Below are positions 35,633-46,499 of a DNA stretch of 64,000 nt, piece by piece. Source of the stretch: Myxococcus stipitatus (GTDB lineage Bacteria; Myxococcota; Myxococcia; Myxococcales; Myxococcaceae). The position numbers were made by a program, and so were the translations under genes. The notes under the pieces are model-generated. The model worked only from the letters and a program-made list of their open reading frames with translations. It did not search any database and had not been told where the DNA came from. The stretch is from positions 91,825-155,824 of the forward strand of contig NZ_JAKCFI010000017.1 in the NCBI RefSeq assembly GCF_021412625.1, written 5' to 3'. Numbering within the stretch: position 1 is the stretch's first letter; the number at the start of each line of letters is the position of its first letter.

Positions 35633-36373
35633 TCAGCGTCCTCCCCGCACTCCCATGATGGGCACGTTCCAGCTCGTGCTGGAGCCCACCTTCGCGCGGC
35701 CGAAGCCGCCGGAAATCTCGAACGTCTTGAAGAAGCCCCACTCGAGCCGCGCGGCGACCACGCCGCCGTAGTACGTGGAGCCCTGACTGGTGCCGTTGGA
35801 CGACAGCGTGTGGACGGCGAAGAAGGGCACCACGCCCACCGACACGTGAGGCTCCGGCTGGAAGGTGAGGGCGCACGTGGCCTCCGCTCCGGCCATGCTG
35901 CCCGGACCGCCCTTGCTGGAGTTCATGCCGAAGTCGGACGCGCCGCGCACGGCGAGCGCGGGCGCCAGGCCCAGCCGTTCGGAGCCCAGGTAGTACGAGG
36001 CCCCCGCGTACAGCCCGTACCCCGGGAGGGGCAGGGGCAGGAACACCTCGCCCTGGGCCCCGGTGTGCAGGTGCAGCCGTTCGGTGACGGGCCAGGTCAT
36101 CGCCAGGTCGAAGGCCATGCCCCACTGCTGGGTGGAGAAGCTCGCCTCGTCGCCGCGGAACCGGTCGTCGTCGGTGCCCGACCGGCGCGCCCCGGCGATG
36201 GGCGCGCTGAGCCGGGGGCCGGTGCGGATGCCGCCCTGGAGCATCCGCTGGTCCGGAGCGCCGGGCCCCAACCGCATCACCATGGGGCCCATGGCGGTGG
36301 GCGCGCAGCCCGCGAGCGCCCCGAGCGAGAAGGCCAGCAGCAGCAGGTCGTCCAGGCGCTTGCGGTGGGGCAT
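35633..36373 (-). CDS. Outer-membrane-type lipoprotein inserted in the hut operon
   Basis: Predicted 246 residues from ATG 36373. The N-terminus is a lipoprotein signal (DDLLLLAFSLGALAGC, Cys23). The mature part has alternating strands with aromatic belts (GMAFDLAMTWPVTERLHLH, LPLPGYGLYAGASYYLG, VSVGVVPFFAVHTLSS, GGVVAARLEWGFFKTFEIS). This suggests an outer-membrane beta-barrel-like protein of about 10 strands. I know of no such partner of histidine breakdown. It begins 11 bases after hutU and ends 4 bases before hutI, so all three are surely co-transcribed. It might aid uptake or efflux of a pathway compound; this is inference. Confidence 0.75.
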   Translation of the reverse strand: MPHRKRLDDLLLLAFSLGALAGCAPTAMGPMVMRLGPGAPDQRMLQGGIRTGPRLSAPIAGARRSGTDDDRFRGDEASFSTQQWGMAFDLAMTWPVTERLHLHTGAQGEVFLPLPLPGYGLYAGASYYLGSERLGLAPALAVRGASDFGMNSSKGGPGSMAGAEATCALTFQPEPHVSVGVVPFFAVHTLSSNGTSQGSTYYGGVVAARLEWGFFKTFEISGGFGRAKVGSSTSWNVPIMGVRGGR

Positions 36374-36384
36374 GACGGTGGAGG

Positions 36385-38040
<1,656 letters not shown>

Positions 38041-38079
38041 GAACAGGCTCCTGGGGTGAGGCGGAACGAAAGGCCCGGC

Positions 38080-38085
38080 ACACTA
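38080..38085 (-). promoter_or_regulatory. Candidate -10 of the hut operon
   Basis: TAGTGT on the minus strand, 39 bases before the hutU ATG. No clear -35 is seen. Confidence 0.3.
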
Positions 38086-38209
38086 GCCGAACCCGCGAGG
38101 TCGCGGGACAGCACCGTGTGGCTCCGCGCGTCACTGTCCGCTGGTGTGCCGGAGGCCCCGTCCCACGGGGCGGGGCGTCATCCGTCCCGCGTGCTCCCGT
38201 GAGGCCAGC

Positions 38210-39337
38210 TCATGAGTGCAGGGGGCCGCGCTCCTCCTCCACGTCACCCAGGGGCTCGAGCGGCTCCTGTGACGCGGGGCCGTGGAGCACGCCACCCGTC
38301 CGGTCCAGGCGGACCTGGTTGAGGACCTCCTTCACTCCGAGCACGGCGTCCGCCACGTCCTCGATGGCGCGCTTCTCGTCGCGGCTGCGCACCCGCCCCA
38401 GCAGCGTCACCACGCCGTCGTCGACCTGGACCTCGACGTCCGAGACGTCCATCCAGTCCTGCATGAGCCGGTCGCAGATGTCCGCGTGGATTCGCGCGTC
38501 CGCCCGTTGGTAGCCGCGGGGCCCGCGCGCTGTCGCGCCGCGTCGCGAGTCCAGGGGCGGCCGTGGGGGAAGGGCGCCTCCGGCATGTCCCCCGTGGCCG
38601 AGCTCGTGGTCGTCGCGTCGGGAGCGGCTGGTGGAGAAGCCGACGACGGGCGGCGCCATGTTCTCCACGCCGGGGCCGTGCCCCGAGGGCTGGGTGCCGC
38701 CCAGCCGCACATCCGCTTCGGCGGGGCGCTCGCGGGGGCGCAGCTCACGCAGCTCGTCGAGCCAGGCCTCCGGTTCGTCCCAGGCGTCCACGCCACGCTG
38801 GCCGTAGCGGGAGTGGCCCCGTCCGACCTCGCCCTGCCGGTGGAAGGGCGCCTCGTCGCGCGGGCCCCGGCCGCCGCGTCCGAAGCCGCGGGGGGGTGGT
38901 TCGTCGAGCGCGCGGAAGGTGCCGCTGGGGCTGTAGCCGGGACGGCGGGCGATGCGCTCCGGGTCCAGGTCGCGGGCCCGCCGGTCCAACGCGCGGTAGT
39001 AGTCGTCGTGCGAGCGCCCCGCTCCCGGTCCGCGCGCCCGGTCCAGCTGCCGCGCGGAGTCCGCGAAGTCGCGGTCGATTTCGTAGTCGAGCCGGTCGTG
39101 ATCTCCCTTCATGGTGCGGTACTCGCGGTCCCGCTCGAGGTCGCGCGAGGGATACCAGGGGGCGCGAGGGCGGCCCGGGGCGACGTGCCAGTCCCTGGAG
39201 GTGTCACGGCCGGGGCCTCGGCCGGAGCCTTCCCACGTCCGCCCGGCGTCCCGGGGCGGGTGGCGACCTCCCCGTGGGTCGTCCCGGGGATGGCGCGCTC
39301 CGCCACCTCGCCAGTCATCGTCGCGCCTGTTGCCCAT
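38210..39337 (-). CDS. BON-domain protein with long charged N-terminus
   Basis: Predicted 375 residues; ATG at 39337 behind AAGGAGGCACG. The first about 270 residues are a low-complexity Arg/Asp/Gly/Pro region (for example GNRRDDDWRGGGARHPRDD and SRDLERDREYRTMKGDHD) with no signal peptide. The C-terminus (about 285-355) is one BON domain: DARIHADICDRLMQDWMD, VEVQVDDGVVTLLGRVRSRDE and AIEDVADAVLGVKEVLNQVR. BON domains bind membranes or phospholipids, usually in the periplasm. Without an export signal this one is probably cytoplasmic or exported by another route. Divergent from the FdhF-like gene. Role unknown. Confidence 0.8.
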   Translation of the reverse strand: MGNRRDDDWRGGGARHPRDDPRGGRHPPRDAGRTWEGSGRGPGRDTSRDWHVAPGRPRAPWYPSRDLERDREYRTMKGDHDRLDYEIDRDFADSARQLDRARGPGAGRSHDDYYRALDRRARDLDPERIARRPGYSPSGTFRALDEPPPRGFGRGGRGPRDEAPFHRQGEVGRGHSRYGQRGVDAWDEPEAWLDELRELRPRERPAEADVRLGGTQPSGHGPGVENMAPPVVGFSTSRSRRDDHELGHGGHAGGALPPRPPLDSRRGATARGPRGYQRADARIHADICDRLMQDWMDVSDVEVQVDDGVVTLLGRVRSRDEKRAIEDVADAVLGVKEVLNQVRLDRTGGVLHGPASQEPLEPLGDVEEERGPLHS

Positions 39338-39582
39338 GGTCGTGCCTCCTTGCGTGTCGGGTAGACCCCATCTCCAGAGGCTTGGGCGCCCGGATGCGGC
39401 TGGCAATGTGGCCTCGCCCCGTCGGTCGTCCGGGCGGGCGCCGGGCGGAGATGACACGGGCGGTGAGGCGGTGGCCGGACGCGCCTGGGAGAGCGACCGA
39501 GCATTCCCGCGCGGCCCGGGAGCGGTAGACTCGGGGTCCGCCGCGGCCGGGCAGTCGGCCGCATGGCGCCAAAGGACGGGTC

Positions 39583-41961
39583 ATGGCCGAGGTACAGCGG
39601 AGCGAGGAGGAGAGCCCGGGCACGGTGGCGAGCACGCTGGCCCCGGAGTTGCCTCCCGTCCAACCTCCGGAGGAGCCCGAGCCGCCCCGGGTGGCCCCGC
39701 CCGCCCGGGTGGCTGGCGGCGTCCCCGCCGTGGTCTCCACGATGAAGCACGCGTGGGGCGAGATGGGGGCGGTGCGCGGGACGCGGCTGCTGCTCAAGGT
39801 GAACCAGAAGGACGGCTTCGACTGTCCGGGCTGCGCCTGGCCCGACCCCGGGCACCGCTCCGTCGCGGAGTTCTGCGAGAACGGCGCGAAGGCGGTGGCG
39901 GAAGAGGGCACCCGGGAGCGGGTGACGCCGGACTTCTTCCGTCGCTGGAGCGTGGCGGAGCTGTCCGACCAGAGCGACTACTGGCTGGGCAAGCAGGGGC
40001 GCCTGACGCATCCCATGGTGCTTCGCGAGGGCGCCACGCACTACGCGCCCATCTCCTGGGACGAGGCCTTCGCGCTGGTGGCCGAGGAGCTGAACGCGCT
40101 CGACACGCCGGACGCGGCGAGCTTCTACACCTCCGGCCGCACGAGCAACGAGGCCGCGTTCCTGTACCAGTTGTTCGTGCGGCAGTTCGGCACCAACAAC
40201 CTGCCGGACTGCTCGAACATGTGCCACGAGTCCAGCGGCACCGCGCTCGGCGAGACGCTCGGCATCGGCAAGGGCACCGTCACGCTGGAGGACTTCGACC
40301 ACGCGCAGGCCATCTTCGTCATCGGCCAGAACCCCGGGACGAACCACCCGCGCATGCTCACCACGCTCCAGGCCGCCGCGCGCCGGGGCTGCGACATCGT
40401 CAGCATCAATCCGCTGCCGGAGACGGGGCTCAACCGCTTCAAGCATCCGCAGGAGGTGCTGCGCCTGGTGGGGCCCGGCACCGCGCTCAACACGCTGTTC
40501 CTGCAGGTGCGCATCAACGGCGACGTCGCCCTGTTGCAGGGGCTGGGCAAGGCGCTGCTGGAGCGCGAGGTGGCCCAGCCGGGCACGGTGGTGGCGCGCG
40601 AGTTCATCGCGGACAAGACGCTCGGCTTCGACGCCTATGCGGCCCACCTGGGCGCGGTGCGCTGGGAGGACGTGGAGGAGCAGAGCGGGGTGCCGCGCGA
40701 GCAGATCCTCGCGGCGGCGGACATCCTGGCGCGCTCCGAGCGCACCATCTTCTGCTGGGCCATGGGGCTCACCCAACACCGCAACGCGGTCGCCAACATC
40801 CAGGAGATCGTCAACCTGACGCTGCTGCGAGGCAGCGTGGGCAAGCAGGGCGCGGGCGTGTGCCCGGTGCGAGGCCACAGCAACGTGCAGGGCGACCGCA
40901 CCATGGGCATCTGGGAGCGCCCCCGTCCCGCGTTCCTGGACGCGCTGGCCCGCGAGTTCGACTTCGAGCCGCCACGTCACCATGGCCTGGACGTGGTGGC
41001 CGCGCTGCACGCCATGCACGAGGGCCGCGTGCGCGTGTTCTTCGCGCTGGGGGGCAACTTCCTGTCGGCCACGCCCGACACCGAGTTCACCGCCCGCGCG
41101 TTGCGGCGGACCCGGCTCACCGTCCACGTCTCCACCAAGCTCAACCGGGCGCACCTGGTGCATGGTCGTCGCGCGCTCATCCTGCCGTGCCTGGGGCGCA
41201 CCGAGCACGACGTGCAGGCGACAGGGCCGCAGTTCGTCACGGTGGAGAACTCGATGGGCGTCGTCCACGCGACGCGTGGCGCGGTGGCGCCGGCCTCCGA
41301 GCACTTGCTGAGCGAGCCGGTCATCGTGGCGCGGCTGGCCACGGCGGTGCTGGGGGCGCGCTCGAAGGTGCCCTGGATGTCGCTGGTGGAGGACTATGAC
41401 CGGGTGCGCGAGCGGATTGCCCGCGTCATCCCCGGCTTCGAGGATTTCAACCGTCGCGTCCGGGAGCCGGGTGGCTTCTTCCTTCCGAACGGGCCTCGCG
41501 AGGGGCGCTTCACGACGGAGAGCGGCAAGGCCCACTTCACGGTCCACGCCATGCCCCGGCAGGAACTGGAGCCCGGACAGTTGATGATGATGACGCTGCG
41601 CACGCACGACCAGTTCAACACGACGGTGTATGGACTGGACGACCGCTACCGGGGCATTCGCGGTGGGCGGCGCGTGGTGATGATGCATCCCAAGGACATC
41701 CAGGAGCGGGGGCTCGCGGCGGGCCAGGTGGTGGACCTGACCAGTCACTTCCGGGGCGAGACGCGCGTGGCCCGACGCTTCGTGGTGGTCCCCTACAACA
41801 TCCCCCGCCGGTGCGCGGCGACGTACTTCCCGGAGACGAACGTGCTGGTGCCCGTGGACAGCTTCGCGGAGAAGAGCCGGACGCCCGCGTCGAAGTCCGT
41901 GGTCATCACCGTGGCGCCGTCCGTGGCGACCGAGGCGCTGGGAGCGGGGCCGACACCATGA
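39583..41961 (+). CDS. FdhF/YdeP-family molybdopterin oxidoreductase
   Basis: 792 residues. It is a complete member of the formate-dehydrogenase-like YdeP group. Features are an N-terminal cluster region (DGFDCPGCAWPDPGHRS, FCENGAK), YWLGKQGRLTHPMVLREG, PISWDEAFALVAEELNA, SNMCHESSGTALGETLGIGKGTV, the pterin site IGQNPGTNHPRML, GVCPVRGHSNVQGDRTMGI, and the C-terminal MMTLRTHDQFNTTVYGLDDR cap domain. The reaction is not known for this family (YdeP is linked to acid resistance in Escherichia coli). No fdhD-type gene is adjacent. A Pro-rich stretch of about 50 residues precedes the core. The next gene starts 15 bases after the stop. Confidence 0.92.
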   Translation: MAEVQRSEEESPGTVASTLAPELPPVQPPEEPEPPRVAPPARVAGGVPAVVSTMKHAWGEMGAVRGTRLLLKVNQKDGFDCPGCAWPDPGHRSVAEFCENGAKAVAEEGTRERVTPDFFRRWSVAELSDQSDYWLGKQGRLTHPMVLREGATHYAPISWDEAFALVAEELNALDTPDAASFYTSGRTSNEAAFLYQLFVRQFGTNNLPDCSNMCHESSGTALGETLGIGKGTVTLEDFDHAQAIFVIGQNPGTNHPRMLTTLQAAARRGCDIVSINPLPETGLNRFKHPQEVLRLVGPGTALNTLFLQVRINGDVALLQGLGKALLEREVAQPGTVVAREFIADKTLGFDAYAAHLGAVRWEDVEEQSGVPREQILAAADILARSERTIFCWAMGLTQHRNAVANIQEIVNLTLLRGSVGKQGAGVCPVRGHSNVQGDRTMGIWERPRPAFLDALAREFDFEPPRHHGLDVVAALHAMHEGRVRVFFALGGNFLSATPDTEFTARALRRTRLTVHVSTKLNRAHLVHGRRALILPCLGRTEHDVQATGPQFVTVENSMGVVHATRGAVAPASEHLLSEPVIVARLATAVLGARSKVPWMSLVEDYDRVRERIARVIPGFEDFNRRVREPGGFFLPNGPREGRFTTESGKAHFTVHAMPRQELEPGQLMMMTLRTHDQFNTTVYGLDDRYRGIRGGRRVVMMHPKDIQERGLAAGQVVDLTSHFRGETRVARRFVVVPYNIPRRCAATYFPETNVLVPVDSFAEKSRTPASKSVVITVAPSVATEALGAGPTP

Positions 41962-41976
41962 AGTTCGCGAGCGCGC

Positions 41977-44900
41977 ATGTCGCCCATGGGTGAGTCCGTC
42001 TGGCCGGAGTCGCTCCGGTCGCTTCTGGAGGGAGTCGCGAGCACGCCCACGGCCGAGGCGGTGGCTGCCTCCGCGCAGTGGAAGGCGGCGTTCGCCCAGT
42101 GGGTGAGCGGGGCGTCGCTCGACGCGCGCACGCACGCCCAGGCCGCCGCGTGGGGGCACCTGTCCGGCGGCGAGCGCTCCCCGTCGGAGTCGCTCTTCCT
42201 GCTGACCTCGTGCAGCGAGCTGCTGTGGCCGTACACGGCGACGCCGACAGGGCTGTTGGCGAGGCTCCGGGCACGTCAGGCCGAGGTGCTCTCCGCGCTG
42301 CGGGCGTTGGGGGACGCGGAGGTGGAGGCCCGGGTGCGGCGGGAGACCGACGCGGCGATGTCGACGGTGCTCACGCGGTTCCTGAAGCGGCAGCCGGAGT
42401 CGTTGAGCGCGCTGGTCGGCGGCGTGTCGTGCACCTTCGACGGGCGGGCCTTGCGCTTCGAGGGCACCGTGGAGGTGGACCTCAAGCAGGCGCTGGCGAC
42501 GGGGGCGAAGTCCATCGGCCTGTTGGAGCAGCTGCGCGCGCTCCTGCCCGCGACGGCGGAGGAGGGGCGGGATCGGCTCGCGGAGTTCATCCGCGTCCGG
42601 GCCGCGCGCGTGCCATGGCAGGAGGCGTCGGAGGTGCTGGCGGAGCGGTTGTTCTCGCTGGCGACCACTCCCGAGGGGCGCGGGGCGATGCGGGGCTTCC
42701 TCGCGTGCTATCCGAATGGCCGCAAGGAGCCGGACTGGTGCGCGCGCGCCGGCGTGCTGTTGGCGCGGACGCTGGAGATGGGTGGGGCTCCGCAGGTGGT
42801 GGAGAACCTGTGCGAGCTGCTGGGGCGCTTCGATGCGCCGCCGGTGGATGGGCTGCGTGGGGCGCTCGGCGCGCTGGTGGGCAGTGACTTCGACCGCGTG
42901 CCGAACCTGGAGGCCATGCGCTTCGTCATCGACCACTGTCTGGCGTCGATGCGAAAGGGCGAGCCGGGGCTGGTGCTGACGCTGCTGTGGTTGGAGGAGC
43001 GGTTGTTCCGCGCGGCGGTGCGTCGGGGCCTGCCGGATGCATTCGAGCGACGTGGGCGCATGCGGACGAAGTTGGAGTCGCACGCGACGGGCTTCGCGCA
43101 GCTGTGTTGGCTGGCGGAGGAGTGCGCGGACTTGTGGCCCCGGTTGAGCGCGGAGGGCGAGCGCCCGGGGTTGGATGCGCTGGCCGCGTGGCGGCAGGAG
43201 GTCGCGGAGCGGGTGGGGCGCAAGCCGATGCTGCGCAAGGCCGCCATCGAGTTCTTCCTGTGGTGCGCTCCCGAGGCCGCGTCGTCCGAGGCGGAGCTCG
43301 CGGTGCTGGCGCTCGTCAGGACGGAGACGGACCGGAGGCAGGTTCGCCGGTACAAGGACCATCCGTCCTCGCGCGTTCGTTTCCGTGTCCGCACGTTGCA
43401 GACGTGGTTCCAGGGCACGGGGAAGGAGAGCGCCCCCGTCGAGCCGTCTGGCGCGGTCGCGCCCGCTTCGCTGACCGATGCGCTGCGGCACCTGCACGTG
43501 ACGCGCGCGGTGCCGATGGGTGGGAGGACCTGGCTTCGGGACCGGGACCTGGAGGAGGCGCTGTTCGGCGCCGTCTCGCGAGTGGAGGCGGACTTCGCGG
43601 CGAAGTACCCGACGCGGTTCCGTCAATCCACGGTGGACCTGACGGCGGAGCTGCTCGAGGGGCTGCGCGCGGAGATGGAGCGCGTGAAGGTGGACCTGTC
43701 CGCGCTGCTCGCGCAGGGACAGCCTGCTCCGCTGGAGTTCGACCTGTCGATCCAGCGGTACGGAGAGCCTGTTGAGCCGCGTGAGGGCGGGGAGGTCATC
43801 GCCTCGGCGGGGAGCGGGTCGACACGCAAGATCGCGGGACGGATGCGCCGCTCTCCCCATGTCTCCGGTATGACCGTCGCCGAGCCTCCGACAGCGGCCG
43901 TGGTGGAGGCCGCTCCCGTACCGGAAGACGTCAGGCCAGCGGCTACATCGGTGGCGTCGACTGGGGATGGAGAGGTGACGCCGGCTGGAGTGGAGGTTGC
44001 TTCCTCGCAAGCCGTGGCACTTGAGGAGGTCGGTTCATCGGCTCCGTCGTCGACGCTCACCGAGAATGTGGGGATGACGTCATCCGGCGTGAGCGCTGCC
44101 TCGCAAGCGGTGGCACGGGATGCGGTTGGGACTGCCGCGCCCGTGGATATGGAGCTCGCCAGCTCCGCCCCACTGGACCTCGATTCCGTGTGGACGGCCT
44201 CGTCGGATGGAACTGGCGGAGTGGTGCCGTCATCCCTTCGCGTCGGTGCGGAGGCGGTGGGTGACGCGGAGGTGGAGCAGTCAGCGGCCAGTTCCACCGG
44301 TTCTTGGGAGGTCGCCCGTCCCGATGGTGCCTCGTCTCCGCTCGAGCTTGCCGCCATCGGGTCACCGGATATGGCTGGAGAAATGGAGCAGGGCGACAAC
44401 GTCGAGCCTTCGCGCCCGTCGGTACTCACGTCCGAGCCCGCTGCATCACCCGACGCGGTCGAGGGCGCTGCTTCGGTTGCTCCCGTCGCAACGCTGGTTG
44501 AAGCCAGCGAGGGTCACTCCGTGGAGGTCATCCACGAGCGCGCGCGGTCCACGTCGCCCCGTCGCCCTGGCGTGGAGGTCGCGTTCATCCTGGATGTGGA
44601 CGTGGAGGGCTTCCTCCGGACGGAGCGCGCCGTGCTCGTCCAGGTCGCGAAGCTGGAGCAGCGTGGAGAGGGACAGTGGCTGCCCACCTTCCGTATCGCA
44701 CGCAAACAGGTGGATGAATTGCTCTCGCGGACGGATGCGTCCTTCTGCCTCTTCCTGGCCCCGCCGTTTCCTCGGGCCGAGTGTGGTGTCGTCCCGGCGC
44801 GACTCGTGCGCGGTTTGATGGACAGCCAGCGCTCGGCCGCCGGAGTCACGCGCGAAGCAGTGGCCCGGACGGCTCGCTCGTTGGCCCAGTGGTGGATGGG

Positions 44901-45033
44901 AGAACTCGTGAGCCTCTGGTCGGGCGACGAGCGTCGCCAGGTGCTGGCCCAGGCCTCACGCCTGGATGAGCGCGGTCCGGATTTCATCGTGCGGTTGCGC
45001 GTGCGAAGCAGCCGGCCCACCGCGCGAAGCTGA
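41977..45033 (+). CDS. Large protein of unknown function with possible degenerate nuclease-like C-terminus
   Basis: 1018 residues; ATG 41977 or 41986. Three parts can be seen. Residues 1 to about 630 are mainly helical, Leu/Ala/Arg/Glu-rich, without known motifs. About 635-855 is a low-complexity linker of Ala, Ser, Val, Pro, Glu and Thr with a clear drop in GC and more A/T-ending codons. About 860-1018 is a compact domain: VEVAFILDVDVEG, then ERAVLVQVAKLEQ, then VDELLSRTDASFCLFLAPPF and CGVVPARLVRGLM. The order of an acidic strand end, a Q..K strand and a helix followed by an LFLAPP strand recalls PD-(D/E)XK-type nuclease folds, with the Q-x-K motif out of register (Q889, K892). Nuclease activity is not claimed. 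Co-directional with the oxidoreductase, 15 bases away. Confidence 0.8.
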   Translation: MSPMGESVWPESLRSLLEGVASTPTAEAVAASAQWKAAFAQWVSGASLDARTHAQAAAWGHLSGGERSPSESLFLLTSCSELLWPYTATPTGLLARLRARQAEVLSALRALGDAEVEARVRRETDAAMSTVLTRFLKRQPESLSALVGGVSCTFDGRALRFEGTVEVDLKQALATGAKSIGLLEQLRALLPATAEEGRDRLAEFIRVRAARVPWQEASEVLAERLFSLATTPEGRGAMRGFLACYPNGRKEPDWCARAGVLLARTLEMGGAPQVVENLCELLGRFDAPPVDGLRGALGALVGSDFDRVPNLEAMRFVIDHCLASMRKGEPGLVLTLLWLEERLFRAAVRRGLPDAFERRGRMRTKLESHATGFAQLCWLAEECADLWPRLSAEGERPGLDALAAWRQEVAERVGRKPMLRKAAIEFFLWCAPEAASSEAELAVLALVRTETDRRQVRRYKDHPSSRVRFRVRTLQTWFQGTGKESAPVEPSGAVAPASLTDALRHLHVTRAVPMGGRTWLRDRDLEEALFGAVSRVEADFAAKYPTRFRQSTVDLTAELLEGLRAEMERVKVDLSALLAQGQPAPLEFDLSIQRYGEPVEPREGGEVIASAGSGSTRKIAGRMRRSPHVSGMTVAEPPTAAVVEAAPVPEDVRPAATSVASTGDGEVTPAGVEVASSQAVALEEVGSSAPSSTLTENVGMTSSGVSAASQAVARDAVGTAAPVDMELASSAPLDLDSVWTASSDGTGGVVPSSLRVGAEAVGDAEVEQSAASSTGSWEVARPDGASSPLELAAIGSPDMAGEMEQGDNVEPSRPSVLTSEPAASPDAVEGAASVAPVATLVEASEGHSVEVIHERARSTSPRRPGVEVAFILDVDVEGFLRTERAVLVQVAKLEQRGEGQWLPTFRIARKQVDELLSRTDASFCLFLAPPFPRAECGVVPARLVRGLMDSQRSAAGVTREAVARTARSLAQWWMGELVSLWSGDERRQVLAQASRLDERGPDFIVRLRVRSSRPTARS

Positions 45034-45073
45034 TCGCCACGGCGCGTTGCCGAGCCTCGGTGGAAGGTCATGG

Positions 45074-46465
45074 CTACGCGACCAGCTCCAGCTCCACCTT
45101 CTCCAGGTAGCGGGGCACATAGGCATTCCAGCCCTTGGCGCGCACGCGTTGCCGCAGGGCCTCCAGTGCATCCGGTTCTCCGTGGACGAGCAACGTCTGT
45201 CGCGGGGGAGACTCGAAGCCCTCCATCCAGCGCATCGTCTCCGTCCAGTCCGCGTGCGCGGAGAACCCACTCACCGATTGGATCTCCGCGGCGACCGGCA
45301 CCATCTCGCCGTGGATGCGGAGCTCCTTCTCGCCGTCCAGCAGCCTCCTCCCTCGCGAGCCCACGGACTGGTACCCCACGAACAACACCGTGTTCCGAGG
45401 GTCCGGCAGCCGGTGCTTCAAGTGGTGCAGCACCCGACCCCCGGTGGCCATGCCCGACGCGGAGATGATGACCGCGGGGCCTTCGTGCATGTTCAGGCGC
45501 TTGCTGTCCTGCGCGGAGGTGATGAACCTCGTGCGCCGCGTCGCGAGGGGAGAGCCGCCACGCTCCACCAGGGACTTCATCACCAGGTCATGCTCCTCCG
45601 GGTGGGCCAGATAGAGCGGCGTCGCGTCGCACGCCATGGGCGAGTCCACGAACACGTCCACTTCGGGGATGCGCTTCGCGTCCTCCAGGTGGCGCAGGTG
45701 ATAGAGCAGCTCCTGGGTCCGCCCCACCGCGAACGCGGGAATCACCACCACGCCGCCCCGCTCGAAGGCGCCCGACACGGCGTCACGGAGGGACTCGACG
45801 GGCTTCGTCTCCCGATGCTGGCGGTCGCCATACGTGCTCTCGACCACCAGCGTCGTGGCCGAGGCCACGCTCTGCGGATCTCTCAGGATGGGAGCCTGGT
45901 AGCGCCCCAGGTCTCCGCTGAAGACCACGCGCTGGCGGGTGCTCGCCAGGTCGAATACGCAGACGGCGGAGCCGAGGATGTGGCCCGCTCGGAAGAAGGT
46001 GAGGGTGATGCCCGGGAGGATCTCCTTGGGGCGCTCGTAGCCGAAGGTCTCCATCATCCCCACGGCGCGCTCGGCGTCGCTCACCGTGTAGAGGGGCAGC
46101 GCTGGATGATGCCGCGAGTACCCCTCCTTGTTCGCGTACCGCGCCTCCTCTTCTTGCAGGTGCGCGGAGTCCGGCAGCAGCAGCGCCGCGAGGTCGCGCG
46201 TGCCGGGCGTCGAGTAGATGGGGCCGTCGTAGCCCTCGCGAATCACGCGGGGCAGTCCGCCCGTGTGGTCGATGTGGGCGTGCGTCAGGACGATGGCATC
46301 CAGCTCCGACGCGGGCAGGGGCAGGGGTTGCCAGTTCCGTTGGCGCAGCTCCTTTTGTCCCTGGAAGAGGCCACAGTCGACGAGGACCTGTTTGCCGTCA
46401 TGCTCGAGGAGGAACTTCGAGCCAGTCACCGTGCCCGCTGCGCCGAGGAAATGGAGGGAGGCCAT
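45074..46465 (-). CDS. MBL-fold / beta-CASP ribonuclease (CPSF/Ysh1-like)
   Basis: Predicted 463 residues from ATG 46465 (an in-frame ATG at 46474 is possible; GGTAGGATGGGG is better placed for 46465). Metallo-beta-lactamase motifs are DCGLFQG, LTHAHIDHTGGLPR (H-x-H-x-D-H) and GSAVCVFDL followed by VVFSGDLGR. The beta-CASP part has ESTYGDRQHR, IPAFAVGRTQELLYHL, DSPMACDAT, ISASGMATGGRVLHHLKH and the RNA-specificity loop VSGFSAHADW. Such enzymes cut or trim RNA using two zinc ions. Convergent with the unknown protein and divergent from the FHA activator (34 bases apart). Confidence 0.93.
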   Translation of the reverse strand: MASLHFLGAAGTVTGSKFLLEHDGKQVLVDCGLFQGQKELRQRNWQPLPLPASELDAIVLTHAHIDHTGGLPRVIREGYDGPIYSTPGTRDLAALLLPDSAHLQEEEARYANKEGYSRHHPALPLYTVSDAERAVGMMETFGYERPKEILPGITLTFFRAGHILGSAVCVFDLASTRQRVVFSGDLGRYQAPILRDPQSVASATTLVVESTYGDRQHRETKPVESLRDAVSGAFERGGVVVIPAFAVGRTQELLYHLRHLEDAKRIPEVDVFVDSPMACDATPLYLAHPEEHDLVMKSLVERGGSPLATRRTRFITSAQDSKRLNMHEGPAVIISASGMATGGRVLHHLKHRLPDPRNTVLFVGYQSVGSRGRRLLDGEKELRIHGEMVPVAAEIQSVSGFSAHADWTETMRWMEGFESPPRQTLLVHGEPDALEALRQRVRAKGWNAYVPRYLEKVELELVA

Positions 46466-46499
46466 GGGCCCCATCCTACCGTGGTAGCGTGAGGGCGTT

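Noticed and set aside
39109..44010. A 1633-codon open frame on the minus strand
   Set aside because: It lies antisense to the FdhF-like and the unknown gene, is rich in Arg/His/Pro/Ala and has no motif. High GC3 of the true genes removes stop codons from this frame.
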